Assembly: GCA_025462645.1 (NCBI GenBank)
Contig: JAOAPB010000038.1
Location: forward strand, 1 to 51,446
Length of the DNA: 51,446 nucleotides
Direction: 5' to 3'
Source: Edaphobacter sp.
GTDB lineage: Bacteria > Acidobacteriota > Terriglobia > Terriglobales > Acidobacteriaceae
The notes below the pieces were generated by a model. The model had not been told where the DNA came from. It saw only the letters and a program-made list of their open reading frames with translations, and made no database searches. Both the position numbers and the translations under genes were made by a program. Positions 7,269-15,452 of this stretch are shown here, piece by piece (the stretch's first letter is position 1; each line of letters opens with the position of its first letter).

Positions 7269-8654
7269 TTACCGACCGAATTTTTGGCGGCCTTGCATTT
7301 GGCTCATCATGCGTTGCTGGGCTTTGATGCCGCCGCCTCCGCCCATGGTCTTGAACATCTTTCGCATCTGGGCGTACTGGCGGAGGAGGTTGTTGACGTC
7401 CTGGACGGTGGTGCCGGAGCCTCGGGCGATGCGCTTGCGGCGGTTGCCGTTGATGATCTCGTGGTCGAGGCGCTCTTTTTGCGTCATCGAGTTGATGATG
7501 GATTCGACGCGGGTGAACTGGCCTTCGTCCACGTTTTCGACGGCCTGCTGCATGCCGGCGAAGGGGCCGACGGAGGGGAGCATCTTGAGGATGGACTTCA
7601 TGGAGCCCATCTTCTTGATCTGGCGGAGCTGGTCGCGGAAGTCTTCGAGGGAGAAGCCGTCGCCGGAGAGGGCCTTCCTGGCGAACTGCTCGGCTTTGCC
7701 CTTGTCGAGTCTCTCTTCGGCGCGTTCCAATAACGTCGCAATATCGCCGTGTCCCATGATGCGGGAGACGATGCGGTCGGGGTGGAAGGGCTCGAAGGCG
7801 TCGGGCTTCTCTCCCGTGCCCAGGAATTTGATGGGGGCTCCCGTCACGTGGCGGATGGAGAGGGCGGCGCCGCCTCTGGCGTCTCCGTCCATCTTGGTGA
7901 GGACGGCGCCGGTGATGCTGAGGAGATCGTTGAAGGCTTTGGCGGAGTTGACGGCGTCCTGGCCGGTCATGGCGTCGGCGACGAAGAGGATCTCGGATGG
8001 GTTGAGGAGCTTTTTGAGCTGGGCCATCTCGTCCATGAGGGCGGCGTCGATCTGGTTGCGGCCGGCGGTGTCGACGATGAGCATGTCGCAGCCGTAGCTG
8101 GCGGCTTCGCGCTTGGCCTCTTTGGCGAGGCGGAGGACGAGGTCGGTGTTGGGGGTCTCGTTCTTGAGGTCGCCCTCGTAGATCTGAGAGCTGGTGGAGC
8201 GGGCGACGATGGCGAGCTGCTCGCGGGCGGCGGGACGGTAGACGTCGACCGATACCAACATTGGCCGGTGGCCGGCTTTTTTGAGCCACTGGGCGAGCTT
8301 GCCGCTGGTGGTGGTTTTACCGGAGCCTTGCAGGCCGGCCATGAGGATGACCGATGGCGGCTGGGAGGACTTCTGGAAGCGGGCGGTGTCCTTGCCGAGG
8401 ACGTTGACCAGCTCGTCGTGGACGATCTTGACGATCTGCTCGGTGGGGGAGAGGGCGGTGGCTATCTGCGAGCCGAGGGCGCGGGTGCGGATGTGCTCGA
8501 TGATCTCGGTGACGACGTTGAGGTTGACGTCGGACTCGAGGAGGGCGAGGCGGATCTCGCGAAGGGCCTCGGAGATGTTCTCGTCGGAGATGGTGCCCTG
8601 GCCGCGGAGGTTCTTAAAGGAACGCTGGAGCTTATCTGAGAGGTTTTCAAACAT
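7269..8654 (-). CDS. ffh: Signal recognition particle GTPase Ffh (SRP54)
   Basis: 461 residues, the full usual length. N domain residues 1-90; G domain with P-loop GLQGSGKTT (107-115), DTAGR (195-199) and TKMDGDARGG (253-262); Met-rich M domain after residue 300 ending in a Gly-rich run and MMSQMQGRQKFGR. Ffh binds 4.5S RNA and signal sequences of nascent membrane proteins and docks them on FtsY at the membrane. DTAGR is followed by NQ and the third motif has Met in place of the more common Leu; both are conservative. The gene stands alone on this strand, upstream of the Gly-rich operon by 200 bp. The 4.5S RNA gene is not visible in this window. Confidence 0.98.
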   Translation of the reverse strand: MFENLSDKLQRSFKNLRGQGTISDENISEALREIRLALLESDVNLNVVTEIIEHIRTRALGSQIATALSPTEQIVKIVHDELVNVLGKDTARFQKSSQPPSVILMAGLQGSGKTTTSGKLAQWLKKAGHRPMLVSVDVYRPAAREQLAIVARSTSSQIYEGDLKNETPNTDLVLRLAKEAKREAASYGCDMLIVDTAGRNQIDAALMDEMAQLKKLLNPSEILFVADAMTGQDAVNSAKAFNDLLSITGAVLTKMDGDARGGAALSIRHVTGAPIKFLGTGEKPDAFEPFHPDRIVSRIMGHGDIATLLERAEERLDKGKAEQFARKALSGDGFSLEDFRDQLRQIKKMGSMKSILKMLPSVGPFAGMQQAVENVDEGQFTRVESIINSMTQKERLDHEIINGNRRKRIARGSGTTVQDVNNLLRQYAQMRKMFKTMGGGGGIKAQQRMMSQMQGRQKFGR

Positions 8655-8704
8655 AACGTAGGTTAAGTTTATCAGCGCGGAGATGGGAGGGTGACGTCAG
8701 AGGG

Positions 8705-9289
8705 CTAGTGGTTCAGGGTTCCCGTGAGAGAGAGGTCGATCTGGACTTCCTTGTTGACGCGAAGCATGAGAGTGCTGGGATCTTTGAGGCCCCACTGGAC
8801 GTAGGGCACCGAAAAAGAACCGGTTGCGTGGAGCTGGTCTCCGCTGACCTGTACCTGCATGGGTACGTCGATCTCATGCGGGGTGCCGAGGAGAGTGAAG
8901 ACGCCGTGGACTTTCAGGCTGGAGTCTCCGGTGGCGCTGAAGTTCCCGGTGAAGTGGGCGGGTGCGAAGGTAATGGTCTTAAAGGTGGGGGCTTTGAGCT
9001 GGTCCTTGGTCATGCGGCGATCGCGAGTTGCGTTGCCGCTCTGGCCGCTGAGGGCGTCGACGACGATGGTGCCGGTGGCTTTGCCGGAGGCGGGATCGAA
9101 GTCGATATCTCCTTGCTGGACGTGGAAGGTGCCGTGGACGGTGTGGAGGACGTCGCCGAGGGTGAAGTGTACTTCGCTGTGGGCGGGGTCGAGGGAGAGC
9201 TTTTCCTGGGCCTGGAGGGTGGGGGCAAAGGCGGTGACGATCAGGGCGACGATCAGCAGGAGAGCACTTCGGAGGAGGCTTTGTGGCAT
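8705..9289 (-). CDS. YceI-family periplasmic lipocalin-like protein
   Basis: 194 residues with a cleavable signal peptide (SALLLIVALIVTAFAPTLQAQ), then the YceI beta-barrel starting LDPAHSEVHFTLGDVLHTVHGTF and ending in a hydrophobic strand (VQIDLSLTGTLN). Family members bind isoprenoid-type lipids such as polyprenyl chains and are often stress-induced, but the ligand here is unknown. The core motif of the family (SxVxFxxxHxxxxxVxGxF) is recognisable with LH-TVHGTF. AAGGAA lies about 9 nt before the ATG. It sits 50 bp upstream of ffh on the same strand and could be cotranscribed with it. Confidence 0.92.
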   Translation of the reverse strand: MPQSLLRSALLLIVALIVTAFAPTLQAQEKLSLDPAHSEVHFTLGDVLHTVHGTFHVQQGDIDFDPASGKATGTIVVDALSGQSGNATRDRRMTKDQLKAPTFKTITFAPAHFTGNFSATGDSSLKVHGVFTLLGTPHEIDVPMQVQVSGDQLHATGSFSVPYVQWGLKDPSTLMLRVNKEVQIDLSLTGTLNH

Positions 9290-9566
9290 GTGTGGGCGGT
9301 TCCTTATGGCCGGATCTGGTTAGACGCGAGAGGTGCGTTGAGCGAGGTTAGTCAGATTGGGAGCCATCGTCCTGAATGAGGGTCCCTTAGCAATAAGACG
9401 AGGATGAAGGGTTTCGGTTGGCAGATCAGTGCGTAAAGAATGCGTGAAAGACGAGAGGTGGTGTCGGTGGAGATTGATCGTCCAGCAGATTGGGAAGTGG
9501 CGACGGTGGTGCTGGCTAGGTGGGTACGGGGTTCGTGGTGGGGGAGCTTTCATGGGGATTGGCGCG

Positions 9567-9572
9567 GATAAT
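9567..9572 (+). promoter_or_regulatory. Candidate -10 element, xerD leaderless start
   Basis: GATAAT ends 6 nt before the xerD ATG at 9579 and no Shine-Dalgarno sequence fits between them. A transcript starting about 7 nt after the hexamer would begin at the ATG. No good -35 is seen. Confidence 0.4.
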
Positions 9573-9578
9573 TGAGCT

Positions 9579-10547
9579 ATGCAGAGTAGCAGTCAGGATT
9601 CGGGGAACGTGCGGGTCGTGCGGGAGTTTGTGGCGTACCTGCGGGTGGAGAAGGGGCTGCGTCCGGCGAGCTGTGAGGCTTACCAGCGGGACCTGGAGCA
9701 GTTTGCCGAGCATGTCGAGGGGCGGGATGGGCTGCTGGTGGGGGCGACGCAGGGGGATGTGAGTGGGTTTATGGAGGGGCTGCGGGGGCATGGGGTGGAG
9801 TCGCGGTCGATCGCGCGGAAGCTGAGCTGTCTGCGTGGGTTTTATCGGTGGCTGTTGATGGATAAGAGGATTCAGCACGATCCGACGGTGAATGTGGAGA
9901 CTCCGGCTAGCTGGAAGATATTGCCGAAGAGCCTTGCCGAGGGCGAGGTCGGAGAGATGTTGGAGCGGACGGGGGCTGCAGCGCGGTCTCTGGATGCGGA
10001 TGGGTTGGCGCTGAGGGATCATGCGATCCTGGAGCTGCTGTATGCGGGTGGGCTGCGAGTGGGGGAGATCTGCGCGTTGCGGGAGGAGGACCTGCATCTG
10101 GATCAGGCTCGGGCGCAGGTGAGGGGGAAGGGCGATAAGGAGAGGATTGTTCCGCTGGGTCGGAGTGCGGTGGAGGCCCTGGAGCGGTATCTGAAGCTGG
10201 GACGGCCGGGATTGGTGAAGGCTGGGATGCAGCGGGCTGGATCATGGCCGCGGGCGCTGTTTTTGAGTGTGCGGGGGAAGGTTCTGACGCGGCAGTGGGT
10301 CTGGGAGATGGTGCGGGCTTCTGCTCCGAGCGGCAGTCATGCGAGTCCGCATAAGCTGCGGCATAGTTGCGCGACGCATATGGTGGAGCATGGCGCGGAC
10401 TTGAGGAGTGTGCAGACGTTGCTGGGGCACGCGGATATTGCGACGACGCAGGTTTATACGCATGTGGCGCTGGGGCGGTTGAAGCAGGTGCACCGGATGC
10501 ATCATCCGCGAGGGAAGCGGCGGGTTGGGGTGGCTAGCGGTGAGTGA
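9579..10547 (+). CDS. xerD: Tyrosine recombinase XerD-like
   Basis: 322 residues. N-terminal SAM-like core-binding domain (residues 10-100, with [22 protein letters not shown]) followed by the catalytic domain carrying Arg in GLRVGE, Lys in [22 protein letters not shown] and the nucleophile Tyr in VYTHV. XerC and XerD resolve chromosome dimers at dif. The wording [14 protein letters not shown] and [41 protein letters not shown] is closest to XerD as I know it. The gene overlaps the next recombinase by 8 nt. No mobile element features flank it, so a housekeeping role is likely. The xerC/xerD assignment of the pair is by resemblance only. Confidence 0.88.
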   Translation: MQSSSQDSGNVRVVREFVAYLRVEKGLRPASCEAYQRDLEQFAEHVEGRDGLLVGATQGDVSGFMEGLRGHGVESRSIARKLSCLRGFYRWLLMDKRIQHDPTVNVETPASWKILPKSLAEGEVGEMLERTGAAARSLDADGLALRDHAILELLYAGGLRVGEICALREEDLHLDQARAQVRGKGDKERIVPLGRSAVEALERYLKLGRPGLVKAGMQRAGSWPRALFLSVRGKVLTRQWVWEMVRASAPSGSHASPHKLRHSCATHMVEHGADLRSVQTLLGHADIATTQVYTHVALGRLKQVHRMHHPRGKRRVGVASGE

Positions 10548-11493
10548 GTTTGTCGAACTGGCGGATAAGTTTCTGGCGATGATTGCGAATGAGCGTGGAG
10601 CTTCGGAGCATACGGTGCGGGCGTATGCGCGGGAGGTGCGGAACTTTGCGGCTTATCTCGAGGAGACGATGGGTAAGGGCGCTGGGGTGGGGGTGGTGGA
10701 GCATCTGCATATACGGGCCTATCTTGCTGTGCTGTATGAGCGTGGGTTGACGAAGGCTAGTGCGGCGCGGGCTCTGGCGGCGGTACGGAGCTGGTTCAAG
10801 TGGCTGGCTAAGGAGGGGAAGGTGGCGCAGAATCCGGCGCTGCTGGTGAGTACGCCGAAGCTGCCGAAGCATCTGCCGCGGGTTCCCAGTATGGAAGAGG
10901 TGAACCGGGTTTTGAACTCGCTGGAGGGTTCGGCTACGAAGGACGAGCAGGAGACGGCAGCCTGGCCGGAGCGGGATCGGGTGATCTTCGAGTTGTTGTA
11001 TGGGTGCGGGATTCGTAACTCGGAGCTGGTGGGGCTGGATATGGGGAGCTTGAAGTGGCGGGATGATGTGGTGCTGGTGCGCGGGAAGGGAAGGAAGGAG
11101 CGGTTGGTTCCTCTGGGGGATGAGGCGGCAGTGGCTTTGCGGGTTTATCTGCCGTTGCGGGAGGCCAAGCTTTTGGGGGCTGGTAAAGGGGCTTTGGTGC
11201 ATGGGGGGCCGTTACTAACGAATCTGCGGATGAGGGGGGATTGCAGGCTGACGACGCGGAGTGTGGGGCGGATTGTGAAGGCGATCGCTTTGAGCAGGGG
11301 GTTGGCGGCGGATGTTCATCCGCATACGCTAAGACACGCATTTGGCACACATATGCTGGAGGAGGGAGCGGATCTGCGGGCGATTCAGGAGATGCTGGGG
11401 CATGAGAGGCTGTCTACTACGCAGCGGTATACGCAGCTGACAGTGGGTCAGGTGCAGAAGGTCTATGACGAGACGCATCCTCGGGCTAAGTGA
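10540..11493 (+). CDS. xerC: Tyrosine recombinase XerC-like
   Basis: 317 residues from a GTG at 10540 that overlaps the end of xerD by 8 nt; GGGGTGG lies 6 nt before it. A TTG at 10525 in frame is an alternative. Catalytic residues are present: Arg in GIRNSE, Lys in [22 protein letters not shown] and Tyr in RYTQL. It is as divergent from its neighbour as XerC usually is from XerD, so this looks like the heterodimeric pair rather than a recent duplication. Having xerD and xerC overlapping in one operon means their products would be made in fixed ratio. Confidence 0.9.
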   Translation: MSEFVELADKFLAMIANERGASEHTVRAYAREVRNFAAYLEETMGKGAGVGVVEHLHIRAYLAVLYERGLTKASAARALAAVRSWFKWLAKEGKVAQNPALLVSTPKLPKHLPRVPSMEEVNRVLNSLEGSATKDEQETAAWPERDRVIFELLYGCGIRNSELVGLDMGSLKWRDDVVLVRGKGRKERLVPLGDEAAVALRVYLPLREAKLLGAGKGALVHGGPLLTNLRMRGDCRLTTRSVGRIVKAIALSRGLAADVHPHTLRHAFGTHMLEEGADLRAIQEMLGHERLSTTQRYTQLTVGQVQKVYDETHPRAK

Positions 11494-11544
11494 TTTTTTG
11501 GGTGCTGCATGGTGCTTGGTCTTTGCTTTGGTGGGAGATAGAAA

Positions 11545-11640
11545 GCAAAGGTAGTCGGGTCGCTGCGCTCCCCTCGTAAAGACAAATACAGGGGTTCTTC
11601 GCTTCGCTCAGAATGACGGCGTAAAACAGACAAGAGCAAT
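11545..11640 (+). repeat. Dispersed repeat family B, copy 1, with AAGAGCAATGACA-type runs
   Basis: The stretch holds CTTCGCTTCGCTCAGAATGACGGC followed by short degenerate tandem units of the kind GACAAGAGCAAT/GACAACAGCAAT up to 11665. A related stretch is at 21464-21585 (CTTCGCTACGCTCAGGATGACAGC followed by AAGAGCAACGGCAA runs). The family is one I associate with acidobacterial intergenic DNA; here it lies between the xer operon and the convergent DHA2 gene. Confidence 0.65.
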
Positions 11641-11681
11641 GACAACAGCAATGACAAGAGCAATAGCAGCTAGATTCTAGA

Positions 11682-13295
11682 TTAATGGTTGACGGAGGGC
11701 TTTCCTCCTACCTTGAAGTGACGGATGAGGAGCACTAGAGGAGTTACGGCAAGGGTGAGCCAGCCGATCATGCGGAAGCAGTCCATGAAGGCCAGTAGCT
11801 TCGTCTGGTGTTCGAGCTGGGTGTAGTAGTAGAGGTAGGAGGCGCGGAGGGAGTCTGTCTTGGAGTAGCCGTGCTGGGCGAGGTAGGCTGCGGTGCTGCG
11901 CACGGACTCCTGCAGGTGGGCGGAGGAGTTGGTGAGATTGGCTCCCATGACGGACTGGTGGAAGTTCTGGCGGCGCTCGCTTACGGCGGTGATGAAGGCT
12001 ATGCCGAAGCTGCCGCCCCAGTTGCGGAAGAGATTGGTGAGGCTGGAGGCGCGGTTGTTCTGATCGGGCCGGAGCTGCGAGTAGGCGATGACGCTCAAGG
12101 GGACGAAGAAGAAGGCGTAGCCGAGGCCCTGGAAGGCACGGGCCCAGGCGTAGTGGCTGTAGTTGGTCTGAAGGTTGAAGCCGCTGTCGTAGATCATCGA
12201 CGCGGCGACGGTGACGAGGCTGATGCCGATGAGGACGCGAGGATGGATGATGCCTCGCTGGACGAGCTGCGCGCCTACGGGGGCGAGCAGGGTGATGACG
12301 AAGGCTCCGGGCCCGAGGACGAGGCCGGCGTCGATGGCGCGGTAGCCGTAGAGGGACTGGAGGATCTGGGGGATCATCGTCGTTGTGGCGAAGAGGCCGA
12401 AGCCGAAGGTGAAGTAGAAGACGGAGGCTATGGCGAAGTTGCGGTTGGCGAGGAGGTGGAGGTCGATGATGGGGTCGTTGTGGCGCCACTCCCAGAAGAT
12501 GGCGATGGACCAGCAGATGAGGGCGATGACGAACATCGAAGAGATGAAGGAGCTGCCGAACCAGTCGTCGATCTGGCCGCGGTCGAGGAAGAGCTCGAGC
12601 GATGCGGAGCCGAGGGCGATAAGCGAGATGCCGATGTAGTCGATGCGGAGCTTGCCGGAGCTGCGGACGGTGGCGCGCTCAGCCTTGAAGGACGGCGGGT
12701 CGTGGACGAAGCGGTGGGTGAGGAAGAGGGAGAGTATACCGATCGGAATGTTGATGAGGAAGACCCAGCGCCAGTTGTAGTTGTCGGTGATCCAGCCGCC
12801 GAGGACGGGGCCGATGGCGGGCGCGGTGACGATGGCGACGGTGTAGAGGGCGAAGGCGGAGGCTCGTTTGGCGGGCGGGAAGGTGTCGACGAGGATGGCC
12901 TGCTCGACGGGGGCGAGGCCGCCGCCGCCGATGCCCTGGAGGACGCGAGCGATCAGCATGATGTTGAGCGAAGGTGCGATCCCGCAGAAGAGCGAGGTGA
13001 TGGTGAAGAGAGCCACACAGGCCATGTAGTAGTTCTTGCGGCCGAAGACGCGGCTGAGCCAGGCGCTCATGGGCAGGACCACGGCGTTCGCGACGAGGTA
13101 GGTGGTGAGGATCCAGGTGACCTCGTCGAAGCTGCGGCCGAGGCCGCCGGCGATGTAGGGGAGGGAGACGTTGGCGATGGAGGTGTCGAGCAGCTCCATG
13201 AAGGTGGCCAGGGTGACGGTGAGGGCGATGACCCAGGGGTTGATGGCCGGTTTAAGGCTGGCGGGGGCTTTGACGGGGTCAAGAACGGTGGTCAC
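11682..13295 (-). CDS. DHA2-family MFS multidrug efflux transporter (EmrB-like)
   Basis: 537 residues with about 14 hydrophobic segments, as expected for DHA2 (14-TMS) drug:proton antiporters. Motif D1-like LDTSIANVSLPYIAG follows TM1, motif A-like SRVFGRKNYYM the second loop, and motif C-like TAPAIGPVLGGWITDNYNWRWVF lies in TM5. Start is GTG; the ribosome site GAGGAG is rather far (11 nt). A TetR-type operator overlaps the promoter at 13313-13332. No adaptor (EmrA) gene is adjacent, so it may work alone in the inner membrane. Substrates cannot be predicted. It is about 50 percent like the DHA2 gene at 25555-27165 by eye. Confidence 0.93.
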   Translation of the reverse strand: MTTVLDPVKAPASLKPAINPWVIALTVTLATFMELLDTSIANVSLPYIAGGLGRSFDEVTWILTTYLVANAVVLPMSAWLSRVFGRKNYYMACVALFTITSLFCGIAPSLNIMLIARVLQGIGGGGLAPVEQAILVDTFPPAKRASAFALYTVAIVTAPAIGPVLGGWITDNYNWRWVFLINIPIGILSLFLTHRFVHDPPSFKAERATVRSSGKLRIDYIGISLIALGSASLELFLDRGQIDDWFGSSFISSMFVIALICWSIAIFWEWRHNDPIIDLHLLANRNFAIASVFYFTFGFGLFATTTMIPQILQSLYGYRAIDAGLVLGPGAFVITLLAPVGAQLVQRGIIHPRVLIGISLVTVAASMIYDSGFNLQTNYSHYAWARAFQGLGYAFFFVPLSVIAYSQLRPDQNNRASSLTNLFRNWGGSFGIAFITAVSERRQNFHQSVMGANLTNSSAHLQESVRSTAAYLAQHGYSKTDSLRASYLYYYTQLEHQTKLLAFMDCFRMIGWLTLAVTPLVLLIRHFKVGGKPSVNH

Positions 13296-13312
13296 GCGCT
13301 CTGGTTCTCCTC

Positions 13313-13332
13313 ATGAGACCGTTCGGTCTCAT
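13313..13332. promoter_or_regulatory. Palindromic operator upstream of the DHA2 pump gene
   Basis: ATGAGACCG-TT-CGGTCTCAT is a perfect inverted repeat with 9-bp arms, 17 nt before the pump start codon and directly after a CATAAT -10-like sequence on the minus strand. A near-identical site lies in front of the TetR gene at 15395-15414, which strongly suggests that TetR represses the pump. Confidence 0.8.
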
Positions 13333-13381
13333 ATTATGAGAGTAGCGGAAAAGACTGATCGGTTCTTTTTCATGATTTTTC

Positions 13382-13408
13382 CTTGCAGCAAGATTTCCTT
13401 GCAGCAAG
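13382..13408. repeat. Twin CTTGCAGCAAG palindromes
   Basis: The 11-bp odd palindrome CTTGCAGCAAG occurs at 13382-13392 and 13398-13408, period 16 bp. Between the divergent pump and PadR genes, this spacing suits a cooperative regulator site. ACTACG-TCATG-CGTAGT at 13426-13442 is a further, weaker inverted repeat. Confidence 0.5.
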
Positions 13409-13478
13409 GGATCGATTGTGCGATAACTACGTCATGCGTAGTACGCGAAACATAGTAGAAGCTGAAAAGGACGCGGGA

Positions 13479-13775
13479 ATGGGGCACTATTCCGACCCTC
13501 CGCTGCTTGTGCTTGCCAGCCTCGCCAATGGACCGAAGCACGGACACGCGATGATCGAGGACATTGCGTGCCTTTGCGGGACGCGTCTGGGGCCGGGAAC
13601 GCTGTATGGTGCGATTGCCCGCCTGGAGCAGCAGGGTTGGATCGAGCCACTGCCACCCGAGGAGCGCCGCCAGCCTTATCGCATCACTGCCGAGGGCCTG
13701 CGCGTTCTTCGCGCAAAGCTGACGACCCTGCAACAGTTCACCAAGGCCGGACTGGGGAGGTTGGAGGCACTATGA
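13479..13775 (+). CDS. PadR-family transcriptional regulator
   Basis: 98 residues. The winged helix is clear: LLVLASLANGPKHGHAMIEDIACL, then GPGTLYGAIARLEQQGWIEPLPPEERRQPYRITAEGL. Small PadR proteins (subfamily 2-like, with no long C-terminal arm) bind as dimers next to their own promoters and react to drugs or phenolics, or control envelope genes. The ATG at 13479 has AAAAGGA 7 nt upstream; an ATG at 13434 lacks one. Its stop overlaps the start of the membrane-protein gene by 4 nt, so they form a pair, and the twin palindromes at 13382-13408 are its candidate operator. Confidence 0.88.
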   Translation: MGHYSDPPLLVLASLANGPKHGHAMIEDIACLCGTRLGPGTLYGAIARLEQQGWIEPLPPEERRQPYRITAEGLRVLRAKLTTLQQFTKAGLGRLEAL

Positions 13776-14254
13776 ATCCCCGACTCGCTCACCTGCTGAT
13801 GCGCCTGTATCCGCGCCCGTGGAGAGAGCGCTACGGCGCGGAGTTCGAGGCGCTTCTTCAAACCGGCCGTGGCGGCCTTCGGACCTCGGCAGACGTGGTC
13901 TGGTCGGCACTCCGGGAGCATATCTTCCCGACTCTAGGAGGCGAGATGGATCAACATTCCAGTTCTTTCGGCGCCATCGTGAGGCAGCCGAGTGCGTTTC
14001 TTCCACTGTCGATGTCGCTCACAGCACTGGCGGTTGTGCTTGGTCACGTTGCGATGTTCGGCGTCGTCCGCGAGGCCGATGAGGGGACCGCTGCCCATAT
14101 CTGGCAGCTACTGATGGCAGGGCAGATGCCGGTACTGGCGTTCTTCGCGATCAAATGGCTGCCAAGGGCTCCAAGACAGACGCTGTATGTGCTTGCACTG
14201 CAGGCCGGAGCCGCGCTCACATCCATGGCTCCCGTCTTCTTTCTCAATTTGTGA
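13772..14254 (+). CDS. Membrane protein of unknown function, coupled to PadR
   Basis: 160 residues. An N-terminal soluble part with MNPRLAHLLMRLYPRPWRERYGAEFEALL (a motif I have seen at the start of many proteins encoded next to PadR genes in this phylum) is followed by three hydrophobic segments around residues 80-100, 110-125 and 135-160. It starts at an ATGA overlap with the PadR gene. The pair probably works as regulator and regulated membrane protein; the activity is unknown. It ends 6 nt before the convergent GNAT remnant. Confidence 0.75.
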   Translation: MNPRLAHLLMRLYPRPWRERYGAEFEALLQTGRGGLRTSADVVWSALREHIFPTLGGEMDQHSSSFGAIVRQPSAFLPLSMSLTALAVVLGHVAMFGVVREADEGTAAHIWQLLMAGQMPVLAFFAIKWLPRAPRQTLYVLALQAGAALTSMAPVFFLNL

Positions 14255-14260
14255 GGCTAC

Positions 14261-14745
14261 TCAATTCAAGGGCTTCTCATATTCGTACAGAGGCATGCCA
14301 AAGAAGTCGCCTATTCTGCCTGACGGAGCGAATCCATTTTTTCGATAAAACTGAATGGCTCGCTGGAGCGGAGCCGTCGTATCTAGAGTGACTCGCTTAC
14401 ATCCGGCGGCACGTAGATCCTTCTCGGCGGTGTGGAGCAGAAGTTCCGCGATACCGTGTCCCTGCCATGCAGGTCGAACAGCCATACCTCGCAGGTGGCC
14501 CTCTTCGCCCTTCGCAGAAGATGCTATGGTCCCGACGATCTCTCCGGCGTTGCTGAGAGCAGCATAGACGGTCATTCCGATCATGCGTTCTCGAATCGAC
14601 TCCGGGTCCGGAACTGTATCCCTGAAGGCGTCTGGAGGTAGTGAGAGCGGAACGGTTCGAAGGCCGATTCGAGGCACTCGGAGATACGCTCCGCCTCTTC
14701 CACGCGCGCTCTACGAATCACGATGGTCGAGGCAGTTGATCTCAT
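14261..14745 (-). pseudogene. GNAT acetyltransferase with a frameshift
   Basis: The coding frame ending at 14261 holds a normal GNAT core (RGMAVRPAWQGHGIAELLLHTAEKDLRAAGCKRVTLDT and FYRKNGF). Its only in-frame ATG (14677) would give a truncated N-terminus of unlikely composition. In another frame the reverse strand reads from an ATG at 14745: MRSTASTIVIRRARVEEAER followed by a GNAT-like ISECLESAFEPFRSHYL, then diverges and stops at about 14581. Adding one C near 14634-14640 joins the two into the expected HYLPDAFRDTVPD. So either the gene is broken by a one-base deletion in a CCTCC tract or the sequence has an error. It starts 9 nt after the TetR gene on the same strand. Confidence 0.75.
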
Positions 14746-14754
14746 GCGCCGGGA

Positions 14755-15363
14755 TTAGCTCTTTGCCGGCGGGGATGTTGGATTGCGGACCTGGGCTTCG
14801 AGGTAGTCGTCGAGATGTTTGAGGGCGTCGCGAAGGGGCTGTTCGCTCTTTTCGATGCGGCTGAGGAGCATGCCTCCTTCGAGGCCTCCGATGATGAGGG
14901 ATGACACCTGGTTGACGTCGATCTCCGGCTTGATGGTTCCGGCCTGGATGCCGTCCTGGAGGATCTTTCTCAGTTTGGCTTGCCAGCCGCGGAGGGCCTT
15001 GCGGACTCGTTCGCGCAGGATGGGGTTGCCGTTGTCCGAGTCGACGGCGGTGTTGAGCAGAGGACAGCCGCCGGGAAAGTTGGAACGGGTGCTGTAGTTG
15101 GCGATGTATTGCTTGAGGAGATCGACGTGGTTGGGGATGGAGTCCAGATTCGCCCAACGTCTGGAGACGGCCAGCTGCCAGGCGTAGTCGAAGGCTTCGG
15201 CGGCGAGCTCTTCCTTGCTCTCGAAGTGGCGGTAGATTCCACCTTTTTCGAGGCCGGTGGCGGACATGATGTCCTGCATGGAGCAGCCCTCGTAGCCGCG
15301 CTGGTTGAAGAGAGGGGCGGCCTCGGAGATGATGCGCTGTCGGGTTGCCTCGCCTTTGCTCAT
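14755..15363 (-). CDS. TetR-family transcriptional repressor
   Basis: 202 residues. The N-terminal helix-turn-helix is typical (TRQRIISEAAPLFNQRGYEGCSMQDIMSATGLEKGGIYRHFESKEEL). The C-terminal part has the FPGGCPLLNTAVDSDNG motif of the subgroup related to AcuR and YxaF-like regulators, which sense small organic ligands. A palindrome nearly identical to that in front of the DHA2 pump lies 32 nt upstream of its start, so it likely represses both itself and the pump. The GNAT gene lies 9 nt downstream and may share its transcript. Confidence 0.92.
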   Translation of the reverse strand: MSKGEATRQRIISEAAPLFNQRGYEGCSMQDIMSATGLEKGGIYRHFESKEELAAEAFDYAWQLAVSRRWANLDSIPNHVDLLKQYIANYSTRSNFPGGCPLLNTAVDSDNGNPILRERVRKALRGWQAKLRKILQDGIQAGTIKPEIDVNQVSSLIIGGLEGGMLLSRIEKSEQPLRDALKHLDDYLEAQVRNPTSPPAKS

Positions 15364-15394
15364 GACGCGTCTGCCATGCCGCCATGGTCTTCTG

Positions 15395-15414
15395 ATGAAA
15401 CCGAGCGGTCTCTA
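15395..15414. promoter_or_regulatory. Operator upstream of the TetR gene, matching the pump operator
   Basis: ATGAAACCG-AG-CGGTCTCTA differs from the pump site at 13313-13332 by only three substitutions outside the 2-nt centre and keeps the core GAnACCG/CGGTCTC. Spacing and centre length are the same. Autoregulation is inferred. Confidence 0.75.
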
Positions 15415-15452
15415 AAGGATATCACCAGCCGGCCAAGGAAGATTATGGCTGG

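Noticed and set aside
9579..11493. Integrase pair of a mobile element
   Set aside because: Two adjacent tyrosine recombinases could be an integron or transposon pair, but they resemble XerD and XerC. There are no terminal repeats, tRNA or cargo, and the neighbours are housekeeping genes.
11808..13316. A 502-codon plus-strand open frame opposite the first DHA2 gene
   Set aside because: Acidic, Gly-rich sequence with no family signal. It mirrors the transporter gene.
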